Shown here piece after piece: positions 26,039 through 40,100 of a DNA stretch of 64,000 bases (position 1 is its first letter; the number at the start of each line of letters is the position of its first letter). The position numbers and the translations under genes were made by a program. The DNA is from Xiphias gladius (Eukaryota; Chordata; Actinopteri; Istiophoriformes; Xiphiidae). The DNA lies in NCBI RefSeq assembly GCF_016859285.1, contig NC_053416.1, positions 17,945,423-18,009,422 of the forward strand, read 5' to 3'. A model generated the notes under the pieces. It was not told the origin of the DNA. It did not search any database and was given only the letters and a program-made list of their open reading frames with translations.

Positions 26039-29000
26039 GCCCACACACAACTCTCCCACTCATTCATCTCATTACATACAGATCATGTCTCTCATGGCCT
26101 GGATATTTGTACCCCACAGTGTTCACCAGCAGGACGGTAACTCAGTAGAAGAGATTTTGTTAAGACATTTCGATAGCATAAAGAGTTTGTTTGACAACGC
26201 TAACTGCTGGTAAAGCGTTCACACCACAACTTCTAAAGGTTTTTTTTTAATATGCGAATAAACTCACATGAGGTACTTTCAAGAGTTGTTGAAAATCAGT
26301 AAGTTAGTTGTCTAAGAGCATTTTAACGGTCTGCACTGCAAGCTGAGAACCAAGAGAAGTGGTAAAATGTGCAGGTTCATTGGCCTTACAGGTGTGATTG
26401 GCAGTTTTTCAGCTCAGGGTCTCACTTGAGCAATTCCTATTCTTGTCATTCCTGCTGTTCACTGCACTGTCGGTAAAGAAATGAAAAGGCACTAACTGGG
26501 GCAAATGGTAGATGATAGCAGATTACGCCCTGGAGGCCGTCTGTTTCAGACAGTGTTTCCTTATTTGTACTCTTGTGGGTAGGTGGGACACATGGACAAA
26601 ATAGCAGATGGAAAAATATCGCTGACTTTAACAGGATGACTTCGAATGGCTTGTGTAGTGACTTGCTATGGCCCGAGTCATCCAGAAGCGAGAGTCTAAC
26701 ACTTTTGCAGGCTTTATGTGTTTTTTTGATGCACCAATATCTTATTCTCAGCACACATTGCTCTGGAATATCGTTCTTAATTTCACCGTAATGCTGTAGG
26801 AACATGGGAGTTTTAAATGTATCAGTCAGATTTTCATCTTAATATGCCCAATACTGAAAATTATTACAGGGCTATTTAAAATAAAAAATGCAGTTAAAAT
26901 AATTGTTAAACAGAAATTGGATAGCTGGGTCTGTAAAGGAGATGCTAGATGCAGACTTTAGGAAAAACTCTTTAAAATCACTTTCGGATCTACGTGAGTG
27001 CAGTCGGTTTGGCCCCACAGAACCACAGTTCTTGGTGCTTTCGAAAAAACCCACTGAAATCAGTGGGTGAAATTTGAGCTGAAGTTCCTTTTGCTGCCAC
27101 CTCATCAGGCAGCTGGGATTCTTTTCAGTAAAAATGAAGATTGATTGGAAATATACAACCCATATTTAGGTTATCCTGCAATTCAGATTTGCATTTCTGA
27201 AGTCACTGTGCACAATCACCTACTGTATTTGACACACTGTTGCTGAACCCGGAGTTTTTGCTGATTTACTGTGACCTTTAGGAATGTCGCAGATAATTAA
27301 TTACCACTGTGAGATATCAGTCTCAGACCCATGTATTCACATGACACACTAACAAATTAGGACAACATTGTTTGTGGAATACAATATACTTTTCACAGTT
27401 TACAACTTAATCCCATGACTATCATGTTACTGCCTCCTGATGATTTTCATTTTCAAGGTCTTTTGAAGGTGTTTAGCATAGATGTTGCACGTTAATGAGA
27501 GCAGGGTCATTAACACAAGATTCTTCCACATCCATTCATGTGTGCCTAAACATGTATGATTGAAAATCGTCCAGATCTTGCCAATTACTTTTCTCACATA
27601 ATGACACTGATATGACTTTCCTACGGGCTTCTTGAGGAGAAAAATGATAAAGGTCACACAAACATATGTAAATATATTTGTTTTCTGTCCCAAATCTATG
27701 CATGTTTTCCATGTGATAGATACTGCATAGATAAATAGGTGGTGATTAACGTGGCTTAAGAGCGGGACCTCTGTGCCAACAAGAGAGGAAGAACTGTTGG
27801 CTCCTAACTTTATTTATTTTGCATGGTACCATGCAAATGACTTTGAAAGGTTTAATGAGAAGAAAACAGAGAGGAAATGAACAAAGATGAGTTGCCTCAA
27901 GGAAATCATTACCACACATCATTACTCTTGACTACACTCTGCAGTGAAGACTGGATGCTGTAAGATGCTTACAGTCCAGAATGAAAGCGTTTAAAGGGAA
28001 CATTTAATTTGAATTTTAGCCAGATAATTTGGCCACATACATCCCAGACATCCTCTGGTCAGACAAGAGACACACATCTATGACCTTTAAAAGTCAGGAG
28101 CACCCAGCGAGCCTATAACATCCGACAACGTGGCTGCAGAGGGAGCTTCAAAATAAAGCACCAAGGAGTCAGTGGTCATTTATAGAGCAAAGTCATCCCT
28201 CCTCCTCCTTTCTTCCCTCAGTGGGTGCAGGGGCAGTCTGTCCACTTAAATTTTGACAGAATGTTTTTTTTCTTCATCCAGCACATCCAGTGAATCGCAG
28301 GGAAAAAAAACAAAGCCATAAGACATAAACTGGCAATTATTTCCAAAGTGGAGTGGGCAATCTGTATGCCTTTATGATTTCTATTTAGAAAGAAGGAATT
28401 TAGAGCGGGAGACACAGCTGAAAAAGTCTAATGGGATTCAATTATTTTCTTTCCCCCTCTCTTTATTGGACACTATGAGTAGAGCCAGGAAAGACAGGAG
28501 ACACAGGGTAGTGATATCTATCAGTGTCCAAGAATGGATTTGTACCCAGAACATCGCTGGTGAATGGCATGCCCTTTAATCAAAGAGCCACCAGAGAGAA
28601 GCTATACCTCCAGACCTATTAATAACTCAAAACTGTGACTGACTCAAGCGCATGAAAAAGTTGGTTTGATTCACGAGGAACACATGCTTTAATGTTGAAG
28701 TTGATGGGAAGTTGGGATATGAAATTAATTTGAAATAGAACCAGCAAGATGGGGGATAATTTAATTCAACAGTACATGTGATTATGATGAATTTATGTTA
28801 ATAAACAGCACAAAATAATACAAAAAGGTAGTTTGGGGTTATTAAATCAATTTGACCCATATTTGTGACATACAGATTAAGATCAAAGGGGCACCAATTT
28901 CCATGCTTTGTCAGTCTGTGAAAACAATTGTATGATGTCAACTGTGGCTTTTTAAGACATTTCGTCAAGTCTTAGAAAATAACATCACTATGTCATCAGG

Positions 29001-29480
29001 GTTATCTTTATCTAAGGTCTTGGACAGTAGAAATTCGTAACCTACGTACAGCCCGGGTTACAAACTGGGGGACTGAAGTGTACCAGGAGGAGTGTGCCTA
29101 AAAAGAGTCACTACTGAAGTGCAATATTGGAAGTGTAGGATCCAGCCTTAGTAGTGACTAAAAAAAAAATCCTCTGCCTTTGCTGTTTAGGTGTTGACCA
29201 GTCTTTTGTAATCTGTTTCTTGCAAGTCTCCCAATGTTGTTAGAGTGCAGTAAAAAAAAAAAAAAAAAAATTGCTGGATTACCCCTTTCCAAAGTGACAC
29301 TTTTCCACTTTTAGAAGTGTTATACATTTTGTGGATATGACACAAAGAAATTGCCAACCCCTCAAAGACATCTACTGCTTTATCAACAGATTAACTAGCC
29401 TAGTGATTCAAAAAATTTTACGTTTTAAGCACTGAAAGTGAGGATGCCCTCAAAAATAATTCCATTAATAGTTTTATTTA

Positions 29481-29830
29481 TTAATGAACTTCATCCAAAG
29501 TGCTGTAAACAGAAAAAACCGAACCTAACTTTAAAACATCCCCAGTTCTCTTGCAAACAGTTTTTTCAAGGTACTCAGCAGGTAGGTTGTTCCACTCATC
29601 TTGTAGAAGTTGCCACAGTTCTTCTGTGGACTTAGGCTGTCTCAGTGTCTGCCGTCTCTTCATGTGGGCTAATGCCAGACTGACTCCATGACTCTGAGAT
29701 CAGGGCTCTGCGGAGGTCAAACCATCTATTGCAGGACCCTTTGTTCTTCTTGTCACTGAAGATACTTCATTATGACTCTGACTGTATGGTTGGGGGTCAC
29801 TTGTCATGCCACTGAATGAATTTGGGGCTG
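29481..29830 (-). pseudogene. Decayed Tc1/mariner-like transposon fragment
   Basis: The minus strand reads KSTEELWQLLQDEWNNLPAEY followed by LEKTV, which matches the C-terminal part of fish Tc1-type transposases (...LWELLQxEWNxIxPEYxxKLVxSMPRR). The frame then degrades, with the SMPRR-like end lost. The neighbouring 29665-29830 segment (TGACTCCATGACTCTGAGAT, TGAATGAATTTGGGGCTGAT) is also typical of such fish elements. This is a broken, inactive remnant. The outer limits were not determined. Confidence 0.6.
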
Positions 29831-30102
29831 ATGGTACCACGTAATGGATAAGAATCTAAACCTCTAAAGTGCGTAAAACCTTTGCACAGTACAGTCATGG
29901 CACTCAAAAAATTGCCTCCATAATATATACAGTTCCAAGATAGCAGCCAACTTCTACGCATGTGAAGAGTAACAGTATAAACTTTACCCAGAGTTTCCCC
30001 ATTATATCTGGCTTGACACAGATATTAACAGACATATCACTGGTATAATTGGAATTATGCTGATACCAGTGCAGGTTTTTAATCGCAAACAAGGATGGGC
30101 TG

Positions 30103-30331
30103 TAGGGCTGCGACTAACCATTATTTTCACACACGTCACAACTTCAAGAGCCCAAAATGACATCTTCAAATATCTTGTCTTTTGTCTCACCAAGAGTCCA
30201 AAACCCAAAGTTACTCAGTTTACTATTATTTGAGAAGCTGGAAGATGACAACATGTAGCATTTCTCACTGTTTTTGCTCAAAAGATTCCTGAAATTATTA
30301 TTCAACTAACTGACTAATCGTTTCAGCTCTA
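30103..30331. mobile_element. Short non-autonomous hAT-type element (229 bp)
   Basis: It starts TAGGGCTGCGACTAACCATT and ends CTAATCGTTTCAGCTCTA, the ends of a well-known teleost repeat (GGGCTGCAACTAACGATTA ... ATCGTTGCAGCTCT). Flanks are ATGGGCTG (30095-30102) and GTGGGCTG (30332-30339), a 7-of-8 target duplication consistent with hAT transposition. No transposase. Confidence 0.82.
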
Positions 30332-30932
30332 GTGGGCTGTTTAATTGCTTTGACTCAAATGGTATTTACTCAGCATGTAAGTAGTGGGGAAGCTAAGGCA
30401 GAGTGATGGGAGTGAAAACTGTGGTAAGAATCAGTCCGAAACCACTAGGGGCAAACGTTAACTGCCTCTGAAGTAAAAACAGTCATCGTTTCTACTCACA
30501 GCACACATAGTGAAGTATTTTTCACACCAAACAACCTATAATTTCTCCACTGTCATTATCACTGGCCAGATGTTAACTGAATATCCACAAAACCAGAAGC
30601 AAAGTTTATAAACACTTAATTTTTCGACTTTCACGTTGCTCTCGTGCTGCAGCCGAAAGACTCTTCCGCCATCATTTCTGATCTGTCTCTGACAGAGCTG
30701 TGAGAATCAAGATGGTGAAACCACAGATGGAAGAAGCACCTGCTCTCCCCCTAAAAAAATAACAATGCACATTAAAGCCAGCTAAACATAACTACAGCAG
30801 GTCTGATTTTGAGATGCCTGCACAACTGGCCAGTAGTAGCCATTTAGATTACTTTTACAAACCTATTGACCTGCTCCTGCTCAAATTCTAGGGAAACAAT
30901 CTGTTTGTGTGCGCCAGCAAACCCACAGCCAC

Positions 30933-30960
30933 AAAATAAATAAATAAATAAATAAATAAA
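30933..30960. repeat. (AAAT)n microsatellite
   Basis: About seven tandem AAAT/AATA units. Confidence 0.93.
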
Positions 30961-32549
30961 AATCCATTACTGCTCATCTAAACAGGGGTATCCACTCAAC
31001 TAAAGAAATGGGCTTAAAATGTCAGCATCTACCCCATGTCTTCTCACATCCATCAGTCCCCTCGCTCCCTGTCCTCCATCCCATCGGTCCCTCTCCGCTC
31101 TGGCCATGCGTGGGCTTTCCCTTGCCCTCTCTGGGCCCAGTATATGTGTGGATTCAATCAAACTACATTATCCATCCTTTTTGGAGACAGACATGATGTA
31201 CACTGCCAGTTAGAGCAACATGAATCAGCCACTTCATAGAGGAAAGTAAAATCCTTTCTCCTTTATTGAAAACACTCAACAATTTCATTGTAGCTCTTAA
31301 CCAAAGTCTGTGGTTGTTTTTCATCTATTTTAAAAGCTATACAGTCTGATTTAGCAGGATAAATCCTCAAGGACTAAAGGGCTCCAATGAGACATATTCC
31401 ATTTATTTCCGCACTACACTGCATAAACTGACCGAGCTTCCACACAGAGTTACGGTTTTCTGATTTAATCACATTTCTGGACTGAATTTGGGTTCACCAG
31501 GTGAGCAACGACTGTTAACAACAAGATGTGTTCAGCCCGGTTTTCTTCTGCATTCAAGACACACTGCACAGTATGCGTGGCTCACAGCCTGCACCCAATG
31601 ACCCCACAGTCACAGCTGCTCTCTCCCACCCCTGCTCTCCTCTGTCTCTACCGACGAGCGCTTAAACCAAACAGCACAAGAGACACTAACATACCAGATC
31701 CCGTTTGTCTGTTAGCCTAAGCATGATTTTAAGTCATGTGTTGGAAGATTTTTGTCATATTCAGCTCCAAGGTCAAGCGAGACTGGCTGGTAATTAGTTA
31801 CAATTCGATTTCAAGCAGATAGTGAAGTATCCAACATGGCAGTGAATCATCCCTGAAGAAAAATCCTCATGATATTTCCACATTCAAACAGGAGGGCCTG
31901 TATTATTCCTGTAGGAAATGCAGTTTTGTGGTATTCTCTACCCAATCCTTTTAAATTCTCATATTGTATTTGTGACAGACGGCCGATTGAATGACATGAT
32001 TGCTTATGTCAACATAAAATGTCTCTTTGGTATTGATATAACAATTCCTGCCAAGTCAGGCAGCCTTCCCTTATTTGTTCAAGTAATATTGGAAGAGATT
32101 AAAGCCAGTCAGGTAGATGCAGCTTCCCATAAAATAATTACATTTTAATGTCTAATTAGTTTTTATAAATTAGTCTAATAACATCAGTTTTTTTTTTTAT
32201 TTTAAACACGTCTTTAAGCCTTCGGTTGGGTGGTGAATAAAAGATCTCTCAGTAGGAGTGATGCTCGTTTTGAGGGACTGTCACGCCCGGAAAAAGGGGC
32301 AAAAAAAACAAAACAACCACAATTAACTCGGGTTGATTTCACGTTTAATTCACCACCCCTCGACCCTTGATTTGTCTTGTAGGGGATCTAAGATGGGATA
32401 CTGCGGGAGTTGATCAGGTATTAATCACATTGACGAAAAAACAAACAAACAAAAAAACAAAACGTCTAACGATCTGGCTCTTCCTCATTCAGACGCCTGC
32501 CTCTCCCGCACCTTCAAGACGCGCCAACACATCCTCACCTGGCTGCGCA

Positions 32550-32587
32550 CAAACACACACTCACACACACACACACACACACACACA
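32550..32587. repeat. (CA)n microsatellite
   Basis: CA repeats with one TCAC interruption, at the left shoulder of the CpG-rich block. Confidence 0.93.
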
Positions 32588-32599
32588 TCACACGGCGCC

Positions 32600-33640
32600 C
32601 GTATTTTCACAATCAGAGTAACTACCGCCCATTCACACGCACACCAATACAACCCCGCTACACTCTTCTAATCCGTAACCATGCAGATGTTGTGCATCCT
32701 GGCCTCCTAACGCTGCCACCGCTGTGGTCCGGCTACAGGATCAATAACGCCGTGCATGCTCCAGCATCACCAGTCAGCTGACGGACGCTTGTTTTTCGGT
32801 CAAATATTTATACGGGCTCGTCACGACTGAACTTAAACACGGGCCGTGGGTCACACTGCGCGGCGGGTCCTGCCATATCTCCCCATCTCTTTTGTGTTTC
32901 GGGGCTGAAACGCAGGCCCCTCCATCAACCGACGAGGGCCGTGGGGCTTCAAGGTTGAACCGTTCGGCTCGTGGACACGCAGCGGCTCACTGTCAGCCTT
33001 GTGTTTCTTGCATTTACGCGTAAAAAAAAAAAAAGCCACCAGGCCCGACGATTCCTCCGCAATACAGCATCGTATTTGCTGCCGCTAAGTAGGCAGACAG
33101 TGCGTTTCGGCTACGACAGCTGGCTCTGAAGGCTACGGGAATGTGAGCAAGAGAAGCGGTGATTTAGGAAGCAAAACATAATATTAATGAAGGTGTGATG
33201 CCTACCTTAGGAACTGGGTAGCCTATGGCTGGCGCAGATGCAGACTATGCCGATATCCAGTTGCCCAGGCTCGTAAAAAAATCAGACAACAACAAAACCA
33301 CGCCGGTTGTTGATGACACAGCTGTCTTGGTAGACGGGAGGGAAGGAAAAATCCGTTCCCAGATGTGTCAATTGACGAGGAAATGAAAAGTCAGTTATTC
33401 AGACGCATATCACCGGACTGACGCCTTTTCCTGACGTGAAAGGTCTTCCATATTTATGGTAAACAGCACACTGGGCTCTACCGTGGCTCGGTGTAGCCTG
33501 GCCGGTGTGGGATCTGATTGAAAACCATGATGCAATTCAATGCGACGTTACAAAATGTTCCCCTGCAAGCGCTCAGGTAAGACGCCATCCTTCCAAAGAA
33601 ACCCTCCGGGACGACCCCCGCAAAAGAGGCATGTTTTCAG
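32600..33640 (-). promoter_or_regulatory. CpG-rich block, candidate nyap1 promoter and 5' non-coding exon
   Basis: Against AT-rich surroundings this kilobase has many CpG dinucleotides (for example ACACGGGCCGTGGGTCACAC, GCGCGGCGGGTCC, GACGCATATCACCGGACTG). That makes it the only CpG-island-like region between the nyap1 coding exons and mogat3. On the minus strand a plausible donor, CTAAG|GTAGGC, lies near 33200-33206, which could splice to the acceptor at 17421. A TATTTATA-like box at about 32806-32813 on the plus strand leaves room for a plus-strand transcript instead. Assignment to nyap1 is inference. Confidence 0.4.
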
Positions 33641-36600
33641 TTCAGGCCCCAACAGAAAAAAAACAAAACAAAAAAACCCCCCAAAAAAAAAAAAAAACGC
33701 CAAAACAAAAATGCGCAGATATCAGCGCGCCGTGCTGGTTCAAGCGCTGGGCATCCTCACTGTGCATTTGCATCCATATTAATATTCATACAGTACTTCC
33801 TGAGAGCAGACCAGTGGTTGTTTTTAGAAAAAAAAAAAGAAAAAAAAGCATCCGAGGTGGCTTTGAGTCCAACTGCGACGAGAGGCTGCTATCTGACAGG
33901 AAATTTGCCTTCACGGCTCATCTTTAGCAGAGGATTCAGCAGCACCCATTAAACGTCCGGATGGATTCTCCGTAAAGTCGAGTGAACAGTTTGCTTGGTT
34001 GTTTGTTTTTTCCAACCACAACGTACCTAGACCGCTTTTATTTTTTTTTACAAAAATACGAGCATACACAAAAACAAAGCAGAACTGTCATATATGAAAA
34101 ATACCGCGCGACCGTTACAGTGGTGCAATAGGAGATAAAATACTACTAAGTATAAAATCAGCTCGCTGTAAACCCAGTGTTGAGTACCGCTGACACAAAG
34201 TGGGCTAAGCCTTCCCAGCAAGATTAGTATGACATTTTGTTTGAACTGTATCTAGATGACCATATCCCTACTGGCCAGACAAAAACTGCATTTCAGTGAG
34301 AAAGACTGGAAGTCACCACTGTTGAATCCAGAGTCTGCGTAAAGAACAACAACATCCTCATAAGAATACTTTTCCTTCACACTTTCTTGTCCTGTATTTA
34401 AGCATAGCCTACATATGTGGTGGGGGGGAGGGTTGTTGTTTTTTTTTTTTGTTTTTTTTTTTGGGGTGGAGGCGTCACATGACCAACTGGCCAACACATG
34501 GCCTGTGTTAGGCTGACACGCCCCCTAAAGTCTATGGGAGATTGGTATAGGCCAGGACAGCTGAGACAGTGAGACTCTTGAGTTCCAACAAACCGAGCAG
34601 GAGATTAGGAGGGCTCCCTTTCCAGAAACACTCTAATCACGCAGGCTATGTGAGCGGAATCTTTGGACTGCCACTGCCACAAGTAGAGCTGTGCGGCAGT
34701 GTGCAGGGGTCAAAGTATGTCTGTGAGGGTTCGTCTCAGTGATCCGGTCAGACATGTGGAGAACGTTGGACCCACATTCCACATCTAAATATTTCAGCGA
34801 CTGATTCAAATTTCTCCCGACATTGGTCAGAGTCACGTGGAGCATACATGATTTGTGATTGGAAAAAAAAGATTTATCAGCCACGATCAGCCATTATTTT
34901 GTATTAAAACTTGCAGGTCAGCCTGTCTGTTCCACTAGCCTCCATGTAACAACGTGTTTTCTCAGAGTGTGTCTTACTTTCATTTGTGTTGCTGAAATGC
35001 TGAAACAAGTTCCTGGAGTTTTTTCATCTATGTTCTCAAAGTAATGAACATTTACTCCTGTGCGAGTTAATTACGTTTGAACTCTTTGTCATTGTAACTT
35101 AAACGAATACATTTCACTTAAACTGCATGATTGGACCACTTCTGGGGACCTCCTCGGGACGGTGTGGTCGTTTTACAAACCGCACTTGATTGACATCTCT
35201 CCCGCCCTGCTGCTGGTTTTGCTCCACCTGTTGGGGCGGGACAGCTTGCACTGTCAGCGTTCTTATTGATCAACAGAGTTTGGTGACATCACATCTTTCC
35301 CCGCATCGATCCACCCACACACAGGTCTAATCAGCAGGGGTAGCCCAATGGGAAAAACCAAGGAGAGTGTGCAGGGCCTTTAACAAAATGATCGTAGCTC
35401 TATGTTTGTTGGAATGGAAAAGTGTTGAAATTTGGCTGACCTGCACAGTAGCAGATGACCTTTTGGGTTGGAATATGGACAGAAAAGCTCCCTGTACATT
35501 TCATTCACACTATACACTATACACAGAAGCTGACCTGGATTTGGGGCCCGGCTTTTGCTCTCTGTATGGTTTGGGGATCAGAGGAGCTGTCCATGGTGCT
35601 GACTGGGGTGTACCGTTTGTGTGGTGAGAGTCAGTGCAGTGTTATAGCGATATTGTTCCACATGTCTGCTCTGTGAATCGTATTCTTGTTGATTTTGAAC
35701 ATGCATAAGATGGTCAAAACTGATTGTGTGACTCCGGAAAAGTGAAAGTGTCATGATGACAATTTCCATTACACGTTTTACAAATCAAGCATTTAAGAAC
35801 TACCTTGCAAAGTCATCTGCACATAATGTGAAGCCTTCCTGTTTCCTGATCTGATCCAATTTGCCATGTTATTTTGCTGTGGCTGCTGTTTGCTCAACAC
35901 TTCCTGTATTTCTTCCCTCAGTTTTAAATTAAAAGCCTTCCATTGGCTCAGGTGGCATACTGCTTGGTGTTTTTAAAAGGCTTGTATTGTGAAACATATG
36001 CAGGAAGTGCTATGCATCACTAATGGTAGCTTAACATAGGGAAATCACACAATTAATCGACTTAATCAGTGAGCAACAACAATATTTCTGCTTTAGGCAC
36101 TATTCCCAGTTTAAGTATTTTGGATAAAAGAGAAATTCAGACTCGCACTTTGCTCTGAAGAATCTACAGTGGGTATTATGTTAGCACAATTAAAGTAACT
36201 TGTGAAAAAAAGGAAAAACGATGTCATGTCATGAGGAGATTAATAGGTAGGGCTACTGGATTTTACACGTCAAATATTCAACATCAGAGGAAACCAGCGA
36301 TGCTATGGCTGTAATGTTGTCCGAGATCCTTTTAAGATGAATGATACCAGCAGACCAGATTCACACGTAATCCTGTTGGCCATTGGAGTGACCAAAAGCA
36401 AGAGAGACACACCGCACATGACACTGCTCCGATCATGAAATCATTGTATGTCCTCCGGAAGGCAAAAATACAATACCACTATAAAACTTGGTCACGTTTA
36501 TCTCTGACATTGGTTGCTAGTGTGTCAAAGTATCGGGTGTGGATTTGTTATCAGTGGCTTTACATGATCTGGTCAAAGTGCATCCTGCATGTCGAGGTCG

Positions 36601-37111
36601 CCTGAACTGTTGAATCTGCATCCATTCAAATTGACTTTGGAGTAAACTCTAATAAGGTAAAGTCCTATCTTTTATGCCTAGCAGTATGATCATAGAAGTT
36701 TCATGTTGTCTTAACAATTTTTAGCCAAAGGTGTTTTGTGGTCCGACTAGCATGACTGATCAAATGTTTTATTTGTGAGCAAATTAAAAATCCTACTGTC
36801 TACGTTTGCCTGTGAGCTTGTTTTTAAGTAAGTCATTTGATCGGGCTGGTGCACGCCCTGCAAGTTTTTCAGTCTATGTCTTCCCTGAAGGAAGATTAAA
36901 GCACAAGCTGAAGTGCTGATTACTGATGCAATCTGATCTCTATCATAAAGGCATCTATCCTAAATTTCACTATATTACATAAAGCAACTTTTGTCATTTC
37001 TACAGGCATACGATATCTAATTTAATTACCCATGACCTTCATTGAATGAAAGCATAGTTGTAAGTGCTATCGATTGCTGAAAACTGATGTTGTGGCCTCC
37101 AGGTTGCAGGA
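33640..37111. other. Intergenic region left of mogat3
   Basis: No coding exon supported. It contains A-rich runs (33650-33690, 33820-33850) and a G/T-rich low-complexity patch (34420-34465). Sequence just before 37111 includes a possible acceptor (GGTTGCAG|GAATGAC), so a 5' non-coding mogat3 exon may lie somewhere here. Confidence 0.5.
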
Positions 37112-40100
37112 ATGACTAAAGAAAAAACGAAGTGGAAGGAGTTTTTAGAGGCAATAAGTGTTTTCCAATGGGTACTAAGCTTTCTCTTCTTAGGTAAGAT
37201 CCCACCACACTTACCCTTTATGAACTTATATGACCTGACACTACATTAGCTCACCTGTTTATTCACAAGCATTTCATCCCATCTGTCAGACAGCACTGTA
37301 TTCACGACTGTATTTGAGCTCATTTAAGACATCTCTTGTACCCCCGACATATGGACTCTCGTATTGTCCAACGCGGCACGATATGCATCAAAACCTCAGG
37401 AGTGGCTTGTTACATCCTGATCGTGTATCTAATGTTTACCTCGTGGTGGCTGCTCTCCACTCTGTACTTCATATGGCTGGTGATGGACTGGCAAACTCCT
37501 GAAAGAGGTAAAGAAAATGACACCATTCAAGTATCCATGAAACTAGCAAAATCCCATACATTAGCCGTATCTCAGTACATATATATTATAAGCAGGTTCT
37601 GTATCGTTCACACTTGAGAAGTGACAAAATAAAGTATACTTTTGATGAGCTATTTTCCCATGATACATGGCACAAAGAAAATGGAGTTACTCACAGCTGG
37701 AAAACATAAAAAAAAAAAAAAAAGCTTTGTGAACGCTCCAAAAAATAAATGTATCTTTGTGATTAGATTGTATCATTTCTCATTAGTATAAAACTATTAC
37801 ATATTGCTGGGTAGCAATTCCATACAACATACTTATTAAATACAATGTATTATATATATTATACTGTATATGCCAGTCTTTATAGTACACTGTTTTTTGC
37901 AGTCAATATAAAAGAAATAAAAATACTTAACCCTTTTATACCAACAGGAAATTAAACAATACTTTTATCATCAGACGTCAAACTGTATCTTTAGAAAGCT
38001 GCCACATAATTTAGACATTCTCTTTTCGCACATTAAAGACAAAGGAGAATGTTTTTTCCAAAAACTTTATAGCTTTTTTTTTTGTTTTTTGAGGTGTTCC
38101 TGGAGCTGTCTAACTGCCATAGTTTTATTTTTTTCAACTGTGAGTGGCTTCTTGATATGTGTGAGAATCAACAGCACATTTTTTTTTAAAAAATCAAGAC
38201 TTTTTAAGTGTTTATACTTAATGTTCTACTTTATTTTTGTCACATTTCCAGTGTTAACACACTGTATTCTCAAAACCTGCTTAGAATTAGATGTGTTGTG
38301 TGGAATTGGGACAGAGCTTATGCAGACTTTTTGTATGCTAACTGCCAAAACAGTACACTACAACAGTTAGTATATCATTTAATGTATAATCTATACAGTT
38401 AATGGAGTATGTAGTATAAAATTGGGACACACTCAAAAGTATCTAAGATTTCTAATGTCTCCATCAGGGGGCAGGAGAACATCAGCTGTGAGGAAGTGGA
38501 GGGTATGGGAGCACTTTAGAGACTTTTTCCCGATCAAAGTAAGTTTTTTTTTGCATCTTTTATCACCTGCACCTGTTTGAACAAATGGATCACGTGACAG
38601 TGATACAACGTGACAGACCACATGCACGTACTGAATAGGAGACGTGACTTACAGACACATTCAGCAGATTTTCCAAAAAAATGTTTGTGTACAATTCACG
38701 CTGAACAACTCCTACATCCTCTCAGATCTTTCCAAAAAGCTTTTCAAGCATCACGAAATATAAGAGGTGCATTTGATGTCAAAAAATATTCCTGGGGACC
38801 TAAAATTCTGATATTATCTGCAGTGATTCTTTATTAAGGCAGATTTACAGATATGGCAATATATCTATATGATAAAAATCTTTGAAATAGGCATTTTATT
38901 TTGGACGCCTTTTATCAGTACACTTTCATCACTTCTCCCGGTCAAGAACCTCCAAGTCTATTCTTTTTAATCTCTCAGTCAATTTGAGAATATACAGTGA
39001 AACTGGGTTTGCTTTTATGGTTAACCACAGAGGTCGACTCTGTTAATCCTCCTGTGTCCTTCTTCTTGCTCAGTTGGTGAAGACAGCTGAGTTGAACCCA
39101 AACAAAAACTACATCTTAGGCTGTCATCCACATGGTATCATGTGCACTGGAGCCTTTACCTGCTTCTGCACAGACAGCTGTGGCTTCGCTGAGGCATTTC
39201 CTGGGGTGCGACCCTCCCTGGCGATACTGGCCGGACTCTTCAGGATACCACTCTTAAGGGAGTACATAATGAGTGCAGGTACTTATAACAAGTTCAACAA
39301 AAAGGGCTGAACTGTTCTGTCTCTTACGCTGATAAGCAGTTTATATGAGGTCAAATCTGATTAGAGGCCCACTCTGGCACTGTGCAGCAACCATATCTAA
39401 TACTTAAAGGTTTTTGAATTTATGCACTAGAGATTCCGTGAAAAAACAGTTTACTTTGTTAGCCTTCAAATCTTAGTCAAAGAACAGGTACATCTGACTG
39501 GTGAAAACTTTGCTGCTGACTGAGTCTCAGACCAGTTGGTCCTGCCCTGATCACATCAAACAGGATTTTGATTTTACAGCTGGATATTACATCTTCCTGT
39601 TTTGTTCTTGCCTTTAAACAGAAACACAGTCCCTAGCTGACTTATACTGATGTTACTGTCTTACTTTGTCTGATTAGGCATTTGTCCAGTCAGCAAACCA
39701 AGCCTTGTCCACCTTCTTTCAAAATGTGGCAAGGGAAATGCAGTGGTGATTGTGATAGGGGGCGCTGCTGAGTCTCTGGCGTCTTCTCCTGGAGTTAACA
39801 CAGTGGTTGTGGAGCAGAGAAAGGGATTCGTCAAGGTGGCGCTCGAGTTTGGGTGAGAAGACTCTTAAAAACACACCAGAAATAACAGTCATATCAGTGG
39901 GTATCATACTACTCACATGTAGCCAGCAGACCACAGCTGGACGCGCCGCTTTAATCTCTGATGGTTTTCCACAGGGCTGATTTGGTGCCTGTTTACTCAT
40001 TCGGGGAGAATGAGATCTTTAAGCAGGTGATTTTCTCAGAGGGCAGTCTATGTCGCAGGTTACAGGACCTTTTTAAAAACATTATCGGTTTCGCCCCGTG

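Larger units (their letters stand above)
17422..32600. other. Long non-coding stretch upstream of the first nyap1 coding exon
   Basis: No coding exon that I can support in about 15 kb. The good polypyrimidine acceptor just before 17421 implies that at least one upstream nyap1 exon exists, so much of this is probably a 5' intron. It contains the MITE at 21921-22467, a GGA tract (23801-23850), an AC microsatellite (26013-26038), a Tc1-like remnant near 29481-29830, a short hAT-type element (30103-30331), an AAAT repeat (30933-30960) and a purine-rich patch at 20200-20430. Otherwise I see AT-rich DNA with nothing distinctive. Confidence 0.6.
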
